64,000 nt of DNA from Candidatus Edwardsbacteria bacterium RifOxyA12_full_54_48 (GTDB lineage Bacteria > Edwardsbacteria > AC1 > EtOH8): contig MFFN01000004.1 of the NCBI GenBank assembly GCA_001777915.1, positions 475,632 to 539,631 of the forward strand, given 5' to 3'. The stretch's first letter is position 1, and every line of letters begins with the position of its first letter. Both the position numbers and the translations under genes were made by a program. The notes below the pieces were generated by a model that searched no databases, was not told the DNA's origin, and worked only from the letters and a program-made list of their open reading frames with translations. Below are positions 53,524 to 62,357 of this stretch, in pieces.

Positions 53524-53580
53524 GCGCTTTAAATATGATAGCCTATGATGTCTGGAACTGTTTCATGATAAAGGAGCCCC

Positions 53581-53949
53581 ATGGATGATAACAAGGTCAA
53601 GGAATTGCTGGGTGAGCTGGAGGCTTCTCTGGTAAACTCGCCCCACCTGGCGGTGATGATACTTGACAAGGACATGCAGATCGTCTGGCATAACAAGCGT
53701 TTCGGGGATGAATTCGGAGAGTCCGGAGAGGTCGTCGGGAAGAGGTGTTTTGACATCACCGCCGCCGGAAAGCCCCATGCCGGATGTCCTTTGAAGGTCT
53801 CCCAGAAGGAGGGCAGGAACACCAAGGGGTATTTTGACATGGGTGACAAATTATTCTTCTTTCTGACCATTCCGCTAAAGGATGGCTATGCTGCCAAGGT
53901 GCATACCTATCTTCCCAAGGATGGGCAGGGGAAGATAGAGGAGATCTGA
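53581..53949 (+). CDS. Small PAS-domain protein
   Basis: 122 residues, essentially one PAS domain: AVMILDKDMQIVWHNKRFGDEF and GKRCFDITAAGKPHAGCPLK, where the second piece (RCFDITAA...CPL) is the typical sensory loop of heme- or redox-like PAS modules. No output domain. It starts about 60 bases after a terminator and ends two bases before the hydrolase gene, so it may regulate it or simply share its transcript. Ligand unknown. Confidence 0.75.
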   Translation: MDDNKVKELLGELEASLVNSPHLAVMILDKDMQIVWHNKRFGDEFGESGEVVGKRCFDITAAGKPHAGCPLKVSQKEGRNTKGYFDMGDKLFFFLTIPLKDGYAAKVHTYLPKDGQGKIEEI

Positions 53950-53951
53950 CC

Positions 53952-54779
53952 ATGAACCCGGTTCTGGCGTCTATCTTGAGAATTGCTCTGGTATTGGTCT
54001 TTTTCCTGTGTTTGGGGTTGGTGCTTTTTTACCTATACCAGGACAAAATGATCTTTTATCCCCAGAAGATCAGCCAGGCCGAGGTCGAAGGCATAAGCAA
54101 GAACTTCAAAAATGTTGAAGAAATAAGCCTGAAGGCAAAAGACGGGGTGGTTCTCAAAGGATGGTTTGTTAAAGACAGTACTGACGGCAGATCAAAAATA
54201 CTGTTCTATTTCGGCGGCAACGCCGAGGAGGTTTCGTATCTGATAGAAAAAGCCCCGGAGTTCAAGGGCTGGTCTCTGGTTCTTTTAAACTACCGGGGAT
54301 ACGGCCAGAGCGGGGGCAAGGTGAGCGAAAGATCGCTTTATAGCGATGCGCTAGAGATATATGATCATTTTATCAACCGGAAGGATATAAAAGACCCCAA
54401 GATCGCGGTCATGGGCCGGAGCATCGGCACCGGTGTGGCCACCTATCTGGCCAGCAAAAGAAAGGCCGATGCCGTGGTTTTGGTATCTCCATACACCAGC
54501 CTTAAAGATGTGGCAAAGGCGCATTATCCGTTTTTGCCAGTGGGATTGATACTAAAATATAAGTTCGATTCTATAAAGCGGGCTCCGGAGATCAAAGCAT
54601 CGGGGCTGATCTTGGTGGCCACGGAGGACAGGACCATCCCGCCCCGGCAATCATACCAGCTGGCAGAAAAATGGGGCGGGAAGGTTAAGATAAAGGAATT
54701 TGCCGGGGCAGACCACAACTCGCTCAGCGGAGACAGCGGGTATTGGGCGGCCATAACAGCGTTCTTGGACGGAATATAA
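53952..54779 (+). CDS. Alpha/beta hydrolase (BEM46-like), membrane-anchored
   Basis: 275 residues with one N-terminal membrane segment (about 10-30). Catalytic triad: GRSIGTG (Ser157), ATEDRTIP (Asp226) and GADHNSL (His255); the oxyanion region FYFGGNAEEV precedes. This build is typical of the BEM46/YfhR family of membrane-anchored hydrolases of unknown substrate. It is two bases downstream of the PAS gene. Confidence 0.88.
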   Translation: MNPVLASILRIALVLVFFLCLGLVLFYLYQDKMIFYPQKISQAEVEGISKNFKNVEEISLKAKDGVVLKGWFVKDSTDGRSKILFYFGGNAEEVSYLIEKAPEFKGWSLVLLNYRGYGQSGGKVSERSLYSDALEIYDHFINRKDIKDPKIAVMGRSIGTGVATYLASKRKADAVVLVSPYTSLKDVAKAHYPFLPVGLILKYKFDSIKRAPEIKASGLILVATEDRTIPPRQSYQLAEKWGGKVKIKEFAGADHNSLSGDSGYWAAITAFLDGI

Positions 54780-54797
54780 CTTTTATATAAGACAAGA

Positions 54798-55274
54798 ATG
54801 AGAACCAAGCCAAACATAATAATCCGTCTGGCTAGGAAAACCAACCTTAACGACTGGCTATTCATGCGCCGGGCGTTGTGGCCCGATTGTCCGCCCAAAA
54901 AACACCGGGAGGAGATGGCCCAGATCCTGGCCGACGGGAAGGACCAGCCGGCCTGGGTGGCCGAATCCCTTTCCGGGGAAATCATCGGCTTTCTGGAGGT
55001 CTCGGTCCGCAACTACGCCGACGGGGTCGGCCGGCAGGATGTCGGCTATCTCGAGGGCTGGTATGTAAAACCCAAGTACCGCAAGCAGGGGGTGGGCCGG
55101 GCGCTGGTCAAAACCGCCGAGGAATGGGCTGTCCGCAGTGGTTTTTCGCATATGGGTTCTGATACCTGGGTCGGAAATAGGGGCAGCTACAGAGCCCACC
55201 GGGCCATGGGTTACCAGGATGTCGGCCGGGACGTGCATTTTGTTAAAAAATTAAATATCAAAAATAAAAGATAA
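54798..55274 (+). CDS. GNAT acetyltransferase resembling AAC(6')-I aminoglycoside acetyltransferases
   Basis: 158 residues. MRRALWPDCPPKKHREEMAQ and the acetyl-CoA loop VKPKYRKQGVGRALV, followed by GSDTWVGNRGSYRAHRAMGY, follow the AAC(6')-I pattern closely. Such enzymes acetylate aminoglycosides, but chromosomal relatives often have other natural substrates. It precedes another GNAT gene and an RPH/PEP-synthase-like gene, an arrangement discussed in findings. Resistance is not shown by sequence alone. Confidence 0.78.
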   Translation: MRTKPNIIIRLARKTNLNDWLFMRRALWPDCPPKKHREEMAQILADGKDQPAWVAESLSGEIIGFLEVSVRNYADGVGRQDVGYLEGWYVKPKYRKQGVGRALVKTAEEWAVRSGFSHMGSDTWVGNRGSYRAHRAMGYQDVGRDVHFVKKLNIKNKR

Positions 55275-55296
55275 AATCTTTTATTAAGGAGGACCC

Positions 55297-55836
55297 ATGT
55301 TCGAAGGAAAGAAGGTCCGTTTAAGGGCCTATCGAAAAGAGGATATCCCGCAGGCCCTGGAATACATCAACGATCCCGAAGTGAAAAAGAACCTGGTGAT
55401 AGGGATTCCCTTCCCCCTGAAACTGGAGGACGAGGAGAAGTTCTTCAATGACATGAGCGCGTTCAAGGATGCGTATTCGTTTGCCATAGAGACCTTGGAC
55501 GGCTCGAAATACATCGGCGGCTGCGGGACAAACAAGGTCGATTGGAAGAACCGCTACGCCATGGTGGGCATATTCATCGGCGACGAGCAATACCGGGGCA
55601 AGGGGTACGGCAGCGATGCCATGAGGGTTTTATTGCGCTTCATCTTCGACGAGATGAACCTGGACAAGGTCAAGCTGGAGGTGTTCTCCTTCAACCAGCG
55701 GGCTATCAAAAGCTATGTTAAATGCGGCTTCCGCCAGGAAGGGGTGCTGCGGCAGGAGATATTCCGGGAGGGGAAATACCACGATGTGATCATGATGGGC
55801 ATCCTGCGGTCGGAATGGGAGAAGCTGAACAGTTAG
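55297..55836 (+). CDS. GNAT acetyltransferase (RimJ/RimL type)
   Basis: 179 residues. VRLRAYRKEDIPQALEYIND opens the fold, the acetyl-CoA motif is GDEQYRGKGYGSDAMRVLL, and FSFNQRAIKSYVKCGFRQEG is the RimJ/RimL-type end. GGAGG precedes the ATG. The stop is one base before the next gene, suggesting translational coupling. Substrate (protein N-terminus, amino sugar or small amine) unknown. Confidence 0.88.
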   Translation: MFEGKKVRLRAYRKEDIPQALEYINDPEVKKNLVIGIPFPLKLEDEEKFFNDMSAFKDAYSFAIETLDGSKYIGGCGTNKVDWKNRYAMVGIFIGDEQYRGKGYGSDAMRVLLRFIFDEMNLDKVKLEVFSFNQRAIKSYVKCGFRQEGVLRQEIFREGKYHDVIMMGILRSEWEKLNS

Positions 55837-55837
55837 T

Positions 55838-58504
55838 TTGGTGGATGGATTGATAATAGACATTAGGAACATTACGGCCAAAGATCTGCCAACGGTCGGC
55901 AACAAGGCGGCCAACCTGGCCCGGCTGATGTCTTCGGGATTCAGCGTTCCCGACGGGTTTTGCCTAAGCGCCGAGGCTTATTGGCAGGCCCTGGTTCAGG
56001 GACATAGAGGCAAAGAGCTGGGGGATCTTTTAAGGAACATCGATCCGGGCCATGCGGAGAGGGTCCGGGACATTGCCCATGCCATATCCGAATTGTTTGA
56101 CAAGGTATCCATCCCCGATGAAATGGCCGGGAAGATCAAAAATAAATACCGGTCTGGTTTCACCGATAACGATCTGGCCGCGGTGCGCTCGTCGGCCACC
56201 GCCGAGGACCTGCCCGGCCTCTCCTTTGCCGGACAATATGACAGCTTCCTCAACCTCAGGGGAGCCGACGATATCTTGCCGGCAATAAAAAAAGTCTGGG
56301 CTTCCCTGTGGTCGGAGAGGGCCATTGTCTACCGGGAAAAGAACGGCATCAGACAGGACGATCTCGCGATGGCGGTGATCATCCAGCGGATGGTGCCGGC
56401 GGATGTCTCGGGCGTGGCGTTCACCGCCCATCCCGTCTCGGGCGACCGGGGATCCATTCTTATCAATGCCGTCCGCGGCCTGGGGGAAGAACTGGTGTCG
56501 GGGAAGACCAAACCCGATCAATACCAGATCATAAAGGGTTCTTTCCAGATCGAAAAGGACCTGTCTGGTAACGAGCCACTGTTGTCGGACGGCAGGATAA
56601 AGGAATTGACAGGCATTGCCCTGAAGATAGAAAAGCTGTTCGGCTGTCCCCAGGATATCGAATGGGCTTTTAATAAAGATAAATTTTATATCCTGCAATC
56701 GCGGAATATCACGGCAGCAGAAAACAACCAACCGCCCTTCCCGGTCATCTGGGGAAATACCGCCACCCGGGAGATCCTGAAAAACACGCCGGTCTACTGG
56801 TCCAACTGGAACACCCGGGAGAACATGCCCTATCCGTTGAAGCCGCTCAGCTGGTCGTTCTTCAACGATTTTCTGGTCCCGGCCATCAACCGGGCCATCT
56901 GGGGAGTGGCCCCGGGATCACCGATCTATCATTACAGCCACATCATCGACCTGGTGAACGGGCGCACCTATTGGAACATGAACCTGCTCTACGGACATCC
57001 GTTATTTCGCAGGATCATGCGGCCCATCATGGGGCGGATAGACCATGAGGCCACGGTCTTTTTCGAAAAGGCCTACCATAACGGGGATCTGCGGCCGGCG
57101 GCACTGCCGATAAACCCTTGGCAGAAGATGATCGTCGCAGCCACCGCCCTGAAGTGCTATCTGGGATTTCCCTGGTTCATGAGCCTGAAGCAGATCTACC
57201 GGCAATGCGACGAATACTGGGTTTTGGCCGACCAGTATGATGCCACCCCCCTGGAGGGGAAATCCAGCCGGGACCTGCTGGAGGAGGCCCGGCTGTTCGG
57301 GTTCGTCACCGCCCGGTATGCCTTTCCCCTGCTGTTCATCGCCAGCAAGGCGGTCATGGCGTTTGATGTCATCAAGCGATTGACCGGCGAGTGGCCCGGC
57401 TTCAGATACGAGGATCTGATGCTCGGCATCAAGGGGAACAAGACCACCGAGGCGGCCCTGGAGCTTTTCAAGCTTTCGCGGATGCCGGAAACCGTCAGGG
57501 GAATATTCGAACGATCGGATGTTTCCCGGTGTGAAGAGTTTGAAACCGCCTTGGCAAAATATCCGGAGGGCCAGGACTATCTTGCCAGGGTCAACAAATT
57601 TCTTGATGCCTACGGCCACCGGGGGATGAAGGACCTGGACATGGGCTATCCCAGCTGGGGCGAGGATCGCAGTTATGTTTACCAGATGATAAAGAGCTAT
57701 CTGCAATTCGGCCCGGGCGATATCGATCCGATAAAGCAATTCGAGCAGTCGGTGGCCAGGCGCCGGCAACTGATAAAAACCGCCAAAGAACGCCTGTCTA
57801 AAAATCCAGGGGACAGAATATTACCCGTCCGGCGCTGGCTGTTTCAGAAGATGGCGGATGTCATCCACGACTGCCTGCCCCTGCGGGAGAACGAGAAATT
57901 CTACGGCATCCGGTGCTTTCCCGGCAGCCGCCGGATAGTGTTGGAGATAGGCCGCCGCTATTGTGAAAAAGGTTTACTGGATGACCGGCAGGACATCTTC
58001 TATCTGACGGTGGGGGAGATAATGGATATCGAGAGCGGGAGATTTCCCGAAACCGGAAATATCAAGCAGTTCCTTCAAAAAAGAAAGGACGATTGGCAAA
58101 GCCAGGTGGATTCCGATCCGCCGTTCATCCTCCGCAGCGACGGTCGGCAGTGGCGGAACACCAACCAGAAGCCTCAGGAAGGAAATGTCCTGCGCGGGGT
58201 GGGGGCCTCTTCCGGCCGGGCCACCGGCCGGGCCCGGATCATCCGGGACCCTTCGCAGGCCCGCCTTTTCAACAAGGGCGAGATCCTGGTGGCGCCCTAT
58301 ACCGAGCCGGGCTGGGCCCCGCTGTTCCTTATGGCCAAAGCCCTGGTGATGGAGGTGGGCGGGGCGCTGTGCCACGGGGCCATCGTGGCCCGGGAATACG
58401 GCATTCCGGCGGTGGTGGGTGTGAACCGGGCCACCTCGGAGATAAAGGACGGGGACCAGATCACGGTGGACGGGAGCAGCGGGGAAGTGATAATAAATAA
58501 ATGA
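55838..58504 (+). CDS. PEP synthase/rifampin phosphotransferase-like enzyme
   Basis: 888 residues. The N-terminal ATP-grasp (PPDK_N) half carries VGNKAANLARLMSSGFSVPDG and RSSATAEDLPGLSFAGQYDS; the middle (about 310-750) is a long segment found in rifampin phosphotransferases and related swivelling enzymes; the C-terminal domain holds the phospho-histidine in GGALCHGAIVARE (His846), with NKGEILVAPYTEPGW before it. Such enzymes move the beta-phosphate of ATP onto the His and then to an acceptor (pyruvate in PpsA, rifampin in Rph). The PEP-binding TIM barrel of PpsA is absent, favouring an Rph-like acceptor. The start is TTG 55838 or GTG 55841. Confidence 0.85.
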   Translation: MVDGLIIDIRNITAKDLPTVGNKAANLARLMSSGFSVPDGFCLSAEAYWQALVQGHRGKELGDLLRNIDPGHAERVRDIAHAISELFDKVSIPDEMAGKIKNKYRSGFTDNDLAAVRSSATAEDLPGLSFAGQYDSFLNLRGADDILPAIKKVWASLWSERAIVYREKNGIRQDDLAMAVIIQRMVPADVSGVAFTAHPVSGDRGSILINAVRGLGEELVSGKTKPDQYQIIKGSFQIEKDLSGNEPLLSDGRIKELTGIALKIEKLFGCPQDIEWAFNKDKFYILQSRNITAAENNQPPFPVIWGNTATREILKNTPVYWSNWNTRENMPYPLKPLSWSFFNDFLVPAINRAIWGVAPGSPIYHYSHIIDLVNGRTYWNMNLLYGHPLFRRIMRPIMGRIDHEATVFFEKAYHNGDLRPAALPINPWQKMIVAATALKCYLGFPWFMSLKQIYRQCDEYWVLADQYDATPLEGKSSRDLLEEARLFGFVTARYAFPLLFIASKAVMAFDVIKRLTGEWPGFRYEDLMLGIKGNKTTEAALELFKLSRMPETVRGIFERSDVSRCEEFETALAKYPEGQDYLARVNKFLDAYGHRGMKDLDMGYPSWGEDRSYVYQMIKSYLQFGPGDIDPIKQFEQSVARRRQLIKTAKERLSKNPGDRILPVRRWLFQKMADVIHDCLPLRENEKFYGIRCFPGSRRIVLEIGRRYCEKGLLDDRQDIFYLTVGEIMDIESGRFPETGNIKQFLQKRKDDWQSQVDSDPPFILRSDGRQWRNTNQKPQEGNVLRGVGASSGRATGRARIIRDPSQARLFNKGEILVAPYTEPGWAPLFLMAKALVMEVGGALCHGAIVAREYGIPAVVGVNRATSEIKDGDQITVDGSSGEVIINK

Positions 58505-58541
58505 AAAGTTAAAAATAAAACATAAAAAACAAGGATTCGCC

Positions 58542-58943
58542 ATGCCAAAGAAAAACTATGGACTGACATTATTGGGTAAAAAGGTCACCAGGCCCGGCGG
58601 CAAGTTGGAGGCCTTTCCCAACAAGTATCCCAAAAGGGACTACCAGGTGGTGCTGGAATCGGCCGAGTTCACCGCGGTCTGCCCCATCACCGGGCAGCCG
58701 GATTTCGGGACCATCACCATCAACTACGTGCCGGACAGGCTGATCATCGAATCCAAATCCTTAAAACTTTACCTGTGGTCCTTCCGCAACCAGGGCATCT
58801 TTCACGAGGAGGCGGTCAATAAAATATTGGATGATATCGTCAAGATCGCCAAGCCCCGCCGCTGCAAGGTGACCGGGTTCTTCAATGCCCGGGGGGGTAT
58901 TGCTATTAACGTAAGCGCCAGCTATAATTGCGAGGAGAAGTAA
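58542..58943 (+). CDS. queF: NADPH-dependent preQ0 (7-cyano-7-deazaguanine) reductase
   Basis: Reduces preQ0 to preQ1 in queuosine synthesis. 133 residues, the short unimodular type. FTAVCPITGQPDF holds the thioimide-forming Cys47 and Asp54; the QueF motif is ESKSLKLYLWSFRNQGIFHE, and GFFNARGGIAINV closes the fold. First of the que genes here; no preQ1 riboswitch was seen before it. Confidence 0.95.
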   Translation: MPKKNYGLTLLGKKVTRPGGKLEAFPNKYPKRDYQVVLESAEFTAVCPITGQPDFGTITINYVPDRLIIESKSLKLYLWSFRNQGIFHEEAVNKILDDIVKIAKPRRCKVTGFFNARGGIAINVSASYNCEEK

Positions 58944-58965
58944 TCATTTTGGCTGAGAACTGACC

Positions 58966-59058
58966 GTCACCCTGAGAAGTCAATATTGGTTGGCAAGCCG
59001 AATGGGTGACTTGGTCATCCCTCAACCGGTGTTGCTTCGTTGTGTCCTCGGGATGACA
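58966..59058 (+). repeat. 93-bp repeat with 45-bp GTCACCC core, copy 1
   Basis: The core 58966-59010 opens GTCACCCTGAGA and closes AAGCCGAATGGGTGAC. It continues to CCTCGGGATGACAG. Confidence 0.75.
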
Positions 59059-59114
59059 GCATGGATCGTTTAGTTTGCATGGCAATGCGGTCCTCTCGCG
59101 ATGACCGGACCACT

Positions 59115-59207
59115 GTCACCCCGAGAAGGCAATCTTGGTTGACAAACTGAATGGGTGACATGGCCATCCCTCAACCGGCATTGTTTCGTTGTGCCCTCGG
59201 GATGACA
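59115..59207 (+). repeat. 93-bp repeat with 45-bp GTCACCC core, copy 2
   Basis: The core 59115-59159 opens GTCACCCCGAGA and closes AAACTGAATGGGTGAC; length identical to copy 1. Confidence 0.75.
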
Positions 59208-59250
59208 ATAAATTAGAAGATAGCAATCATATCAACCATAAGGAGACAGC

Positions 59251-59622
59251 ATGTATTACGTGTCCGCCGTCCAGCATTTTTCCGCGGCCCACAGCTTGCG
59301 GGGCTACCAGGGCAAGTGCGAGAACCTGCACGGCCACAACTACAAGGTGGAGGTGGAGCTTAAAGGGCTGGAGCTGACCAAGAACGGCATGGTGGTGGAT
59401 TTCACCGATCTGCGGGCGGCCCTGGACAAGGTCCTGGCCCGGATGGACCACAAACATCTCAACGAGATCAAGCCGTTCGACAGGATCAACCCCACCGCCG
59501 AGAACATTGCCAAGCTGGTCTACGAGGAGATGCTGCTGAAATTCAGCGCCAAAAAGATCAAGGTCAGCCAGGTGGTGGTGTGGGAAAGCGAAGGATGCAA
59601 GGCCACCTATGGGCCTAAATAA
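59251..59622 (+). CDS. queD: 6-carboxy-5,6,7,8-tetrahydropterin synthase
   Basis: Converts dihydroneopterin triphosphate into 6-carboxytetrahydropterin for queuosine. 123 residues with zinc histidines FSAAHSL (His14) and NLHGHN (His27, His29), and the catalytic Cys23 in KCENLHGH. AAGGAGA lies four bases before the ATG. Its end overlaps queC by 14 bases, so the two are coupled. Confidence 0.95.
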   Translation: MYYVSAVQHFSAAHSLRGYQGKCENLHGHNYKVEVELKGLELTKNGMVVDFTDLRAALDKVLARMDHKHLNEIKPFDRINPTAENIAKLVYEEMLLKFSAKKIKVSQVVVWESEGCKATYGPK

Positions 59623-60286
59623 AAAAGCCGTGATCCTGCTGTCCGGCGGGCTGGATTCGGCCACCGTCCTGTTCTGGGCCATAAAGAAAGGCTATCATCC
59701 GCAGGCCCTGATATTCGACTACGGCCAGCGGCACAGCCGCGAGGTGGCATCGGCCAGGGCGTTGTGCAAAAAGACCGGCGTGCCCTTTCGGGTCATTTCC
59801 ATAAAACTGCCCTGGCAGGGCAGCAGCCTGCTGGATAAAAAAACCACACTGCCCAGGGCCGGAAGCGTGAAGAATATCGGATTAAAGATCCCCTCCACCT
59901 ATGTGCCGGGACGCAACACCCTGTTCCTCAGCTACGGGCTTTCATTTGCTGAAGCTACTGGGGCCGGAGCGGTGATGATCGGGGCCAACGCCCTGGATTA
60001 TTCGGGCTACCCCGACTGCCGGCCGGATTTTATTGAGGCCATGTCAAAGGTCTTTAAACTGGGCACCAAGGCCGGACGGCAGGGAAGACCGATAAAGATA
60101 GTTGCACCGCTTCTTAAACTGACCAAATCCCAAATAATAAAATTGGGAATCAATCTAGGCGTGCCGTATGAGCTGACCTGGTCCTGCTACCGGGGCGGCA
60201 AGAGGCCCTGCGGGACCTGCGATTCCTGCCTTTTGAGGAACAAGGGGTTCGATGAGGCGGGGGTCGAAGATCCGGCGCTAAACTAA
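59609..60286 (+). CDS. queC: 7-cyano-7-deazaguanine synthase
   Basis: Makes preQ0 from 7-carboxy-7-deazaguanine with ATP and ammonia. 225 residues, with PP-loop SGGLDSAT (12-19) and a C-terminal zinc group CYRGGKRPCGTCDSC. It overlaps queD by 14 bases. Confidence 0.96.
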   Translation: MGLNKKAVILLSGGLDSATVLFWAIKKGYHPQALIFDYGQRHSREVASARALCKKTGVPFRVISIKLPWQGSSLLDKKTTLPRAGSVKNIGLKIPSTYVPGRNTLFLSYGLSFAEATGAGAVMIGANALDYSGYPDCRPDFIEAMSKVFKLGTKAGRQGRPIKIVAPLLKLTKSQIIKLGINLGVPYELTWSCYRGGKRPCGTCDSCLLRNKGFDEAGVEDPALN

Positions 60287-60384
60287 CCGCGGAGACGCGA
60301 AGAACGCAAAGATTTATTTTAGAGCCGTCTGGCGGCCAATTGGTTTATCAAACAATAAAAGAGAACCCTTTTAAAAAGTGTAAC

Positions 60385-61023
60385 ATGCATTATTTCTTCA
60401 CTATTTTAATAATAACCATTTTCCAAGTATCTGCGCTTGCTCAGGATTCCATCCTGATCAAGCTTCAGCAGAATATGGATCGGCAGGAGGCGGAGCAGAA
60501 GGAACTGGTCTACAGCTATAACACCATCAGTTACGTTCATAAACTGGACAAGCACGGAGTCGTCAAAAAGACCGATACTACCAAGACCTGGCATAAATTC
60601 AAGGGCGATTCCCTGCAGGAATATACCCTGCTGTATTCATCCAATAAAAAAGAAGAAAAGAGCGAGGGGATGAAAAGGCGCAGCGAAAAGGTCAAACTGC
60701 CAAAGTTAAACGACCCGGCCTACAATTTCCGGGTGGACCCAACATCGGGGAAGGTTGCCTTCAACCCCAAAAAGCCCAAGAAAGGCGATGTGGCCGGTGA
60801 ATTGCTGTACGATCCTCAGGACCTGACCTGTAAACAGATAAATGCCACCATGCCCAAATTGAAGTGGCCGGTTAAAGAGCTCGAAATGGAGATGAGGTTC
60901 ATCCAGATCAAAGAATTCCTGTTCCCTTCGGAATTCCGGGTGCAGGTCGGCTGGAATGCGCTGATCAACCGGGGAAGGATAAGGGTGGTGAGTCAAAATT
61001 CGGATTTCAAGATATACCAGTAA
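60385..61023 (+). CDS. Exported hypothetical protein
   Basis: 212 residues from ATG 60385 (the frame is open a little further upstream but without a ribosome site). Signal peptide (HYFFTILIITIFQVSALA) and a mature part with a coiled stretch (QQNMDRQEAEQKELVYSYN) and KGDSLQEYTLLYSS. The end QIKEFLFPSEFRVQVGWNAL suggests a lipoprotein-sorting-like beta fold (LolA-like), but this is only impression. It separates queC from queE. Confidence 0.7.
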   Translation: MHYFFTILIITIFQVSALAQDSILIKLQQNMDRQEAEQKELVYSYNTISYVHKLDKHGVVKKTDTTKTWHKFKGDSLQEYTLLYSSNKKEEKSEGMKRRSEKVKLPKLNDPAYNFRVDPTSGKVAFNPKKPKKGDVAGELLYDPQDLTCKQINATMPKLKWPVKELEMEMRFIQIKEFLFPSEFRVQVGWNALINRGRIRVVSQNSDFKIYQ

Positions 61024-61405
61024 TGGAATTCTTCGCAAGTTTGGTCAATTCAATTGTCATTCCGGGCTTGACCCGGAATCCAGCCGATCTTTGCCTTTCT
61101 GGTTTTCTGCCGGAGCCTATGCCGAATGCAATGTAGTGCCGGAATGATATTCTTTAATCACACAAAATAGGTTAAGAATGATTGGTCGCACTGGAGCAGC
61201 TGGATTAAATTACCGTTAGCCGTTCTTTTCTCAATCGGGAGAAAAGAACCAAAAGACCTCGCGGGGTGCGCTGCCACACCCCGCACCCCGGCTATCCGCC
61301 TACCTTTCCACTACGACGGACAAGCCGGCGGATCAGGATTCCGATCATATAGCCAACGATTATTGAAGCATCCTTGTGGTCAGTAGTTATCATTTTTAAG
61401 ATCCA
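61024..61405. other. Intergenic region with three hairpins
   Basis: About 380 bases, nothing coding. It contains ATTCCGGG/CCCGGAAT (61059-61079, REP-like), GTTCTTTTCTC/GAGAAAAGAAC (61222-61249) and GCGGGGTG/CACCCCGC (61261-61284). None has a proper T-run. Confidence 0.6.
61222..61249. repeat. 11-bp hairpin of the TTTCTT/AAGAAA type
   Basis: GTTCTTTTCTC, loop AATCGG, GAGAAAAGAAC; followed by CAAAAGACC. Compare 29937-29958 and 30299-30324. Confidence 0.5.
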
Positions 61406-62086
61406 ATGAAACCCACCGCCAAAATAACCGAAATATTCCATTCCCTGCAGGGCGAGGGCATCTATCTGGGCGACCCCACCACCTTCGTGCGCCTGGCCGG
61501 CTGCAACCTGGATTGTTCTTACTGTGATACGCCGCAGGCCAAGGACGACGGCAAAGCCACCGAGATGAATGTCTCGGAGGTCTTGGCTAAAATAAGCGCC
61601 GTCACCCAGCCGGGTCAGTTCGTCTCCTTCACCGGCGGGGAACCGCTGCTGCAGTCGGGATCCCTTTCCGCCATAATTCCCGTTCTAAAAGAGAAAAAGT
61701 TTATAACCTATCTGGAGACCAACGGCACTCTGCCCCGGGAATTAGCACCCCTTATCTCCGGGATCGAGGTGATCTCCATGGACATCAAGCCGCCCTCGGC
61801 CTGCGGGGAAGACCTTTGGGATGTTCAGAGGGAATTTTTGACTATCGCCAAAGAGAAGGCCTTTGTCAAAATGGTGGTCTGCGACAATACGGTTCCAGGC
61901 GAAGTCGAGCGGGCCGCCAAGATGATAGCCGATATTGACAAAAAGATCATTTTTATCCTCCAGCCGGCCGAAGGCAGGTCCGCCCCGGACATACAGGCGG
62001 TGCGCAGATACCAGGGCCTGGCCGGTCAGTTTTTAACCCAGGTCAGCATAATCCGACAGATGCACAAGATCTGGCAGATAAGATGA
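61406..62086 (+). CDS. queE: 7-carboxy-7-deazaguanine synthase
   Basis: A radical-SAM enzyme that contracts the QueD product to 7-carboxy-7-deazaguanine. 226 residues. The cluster motif is C33xxxC37xxC40 in RLAGCNLDCSYCDT, with FTGGEPLLQ for SAM binding. It completes queF, queD, queC and queE within 3.5 kb, with the hypothetical exported gene between queC and queE. folE, which supplies the first substrate, and tgt/queA/queG are not in the window. Confidence 0.94.
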   Translation: MKPTAKITEIFHSLQGEGIYLGDPTTFVRLAGCNLDCSYCDTPQAKDDGKATEMNVSEVLAKISAVTQPGQFVSFTGGEPLLQSGSLSAIIPVLKEKKFITYLETNGTLPRELAPLISGIEVISMDIKPPSACGEDLWDVQREFLTIAKEKAFVKMVVCDNTVPGEVERAAKMIADIDKKIIFILQPAEGRSAPDIQAVRRYQGLAGQFLTQVSIIRQMHKIWQIR

Positions 62087-62328
62087 GACTTCTATAAAAA
62101 TGTTCTTTACCACGCTTGCGCGCCACCTCTTTCGTCGGCGTAAACTCCGCGCTACAGCGTGCAGGCACGGAAACACTGAATTTTGGAATAATAATTCCGG
62201 AGAAGATCGTTTTTAAGGCTCTTTCTTTGGTATTTTCATTAGTTCCGTGTTTCAGTGGTTGGTTTCGTAAAAGGTCTCAAAATAATTTAAGAAGAATTTT
62301 CACCCCTAACGGAACGCTTAAAAAGGGC

Positions 62329-62357
62329 TTGACTTTTTGCCGTCTTTGTGAAATAAT
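62329..62357 (+). promoter_or_regulatory. Promoter of the 4Fe-4S dicluster gene
   Basis: TTGACT at 62329-62334 and AATAAT at 62352-62357, 17-base spacer. The -10 hexamer lies inside the Rex-like operator. Confidence 0.6.

Larger units (their letters stand above)
58944..59250. other. Intergenic region made of two 93-bp repeat copies
   Basis: Nothing coding. It holds a tandem pair of long repeats (58966-59058 and 59115-59207), each beginning with the 45-bp GTCACCC element and ending near CTCGGGATGACA. Confidence 0.7.

Noticed and set aside
54798-55274. Treating the AAC(6')-like gene as part of a mobile resistance element
   Set aside because: No transposase, integron site or base-composition change around it; looks chromosomal.
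58944-59250. preQ1 riboswitch before queD or queF
   Set aside because: No compact pseudoknot-like leader seen; the gap before queD is filled by repeats and the one before queF is only 37 bases.
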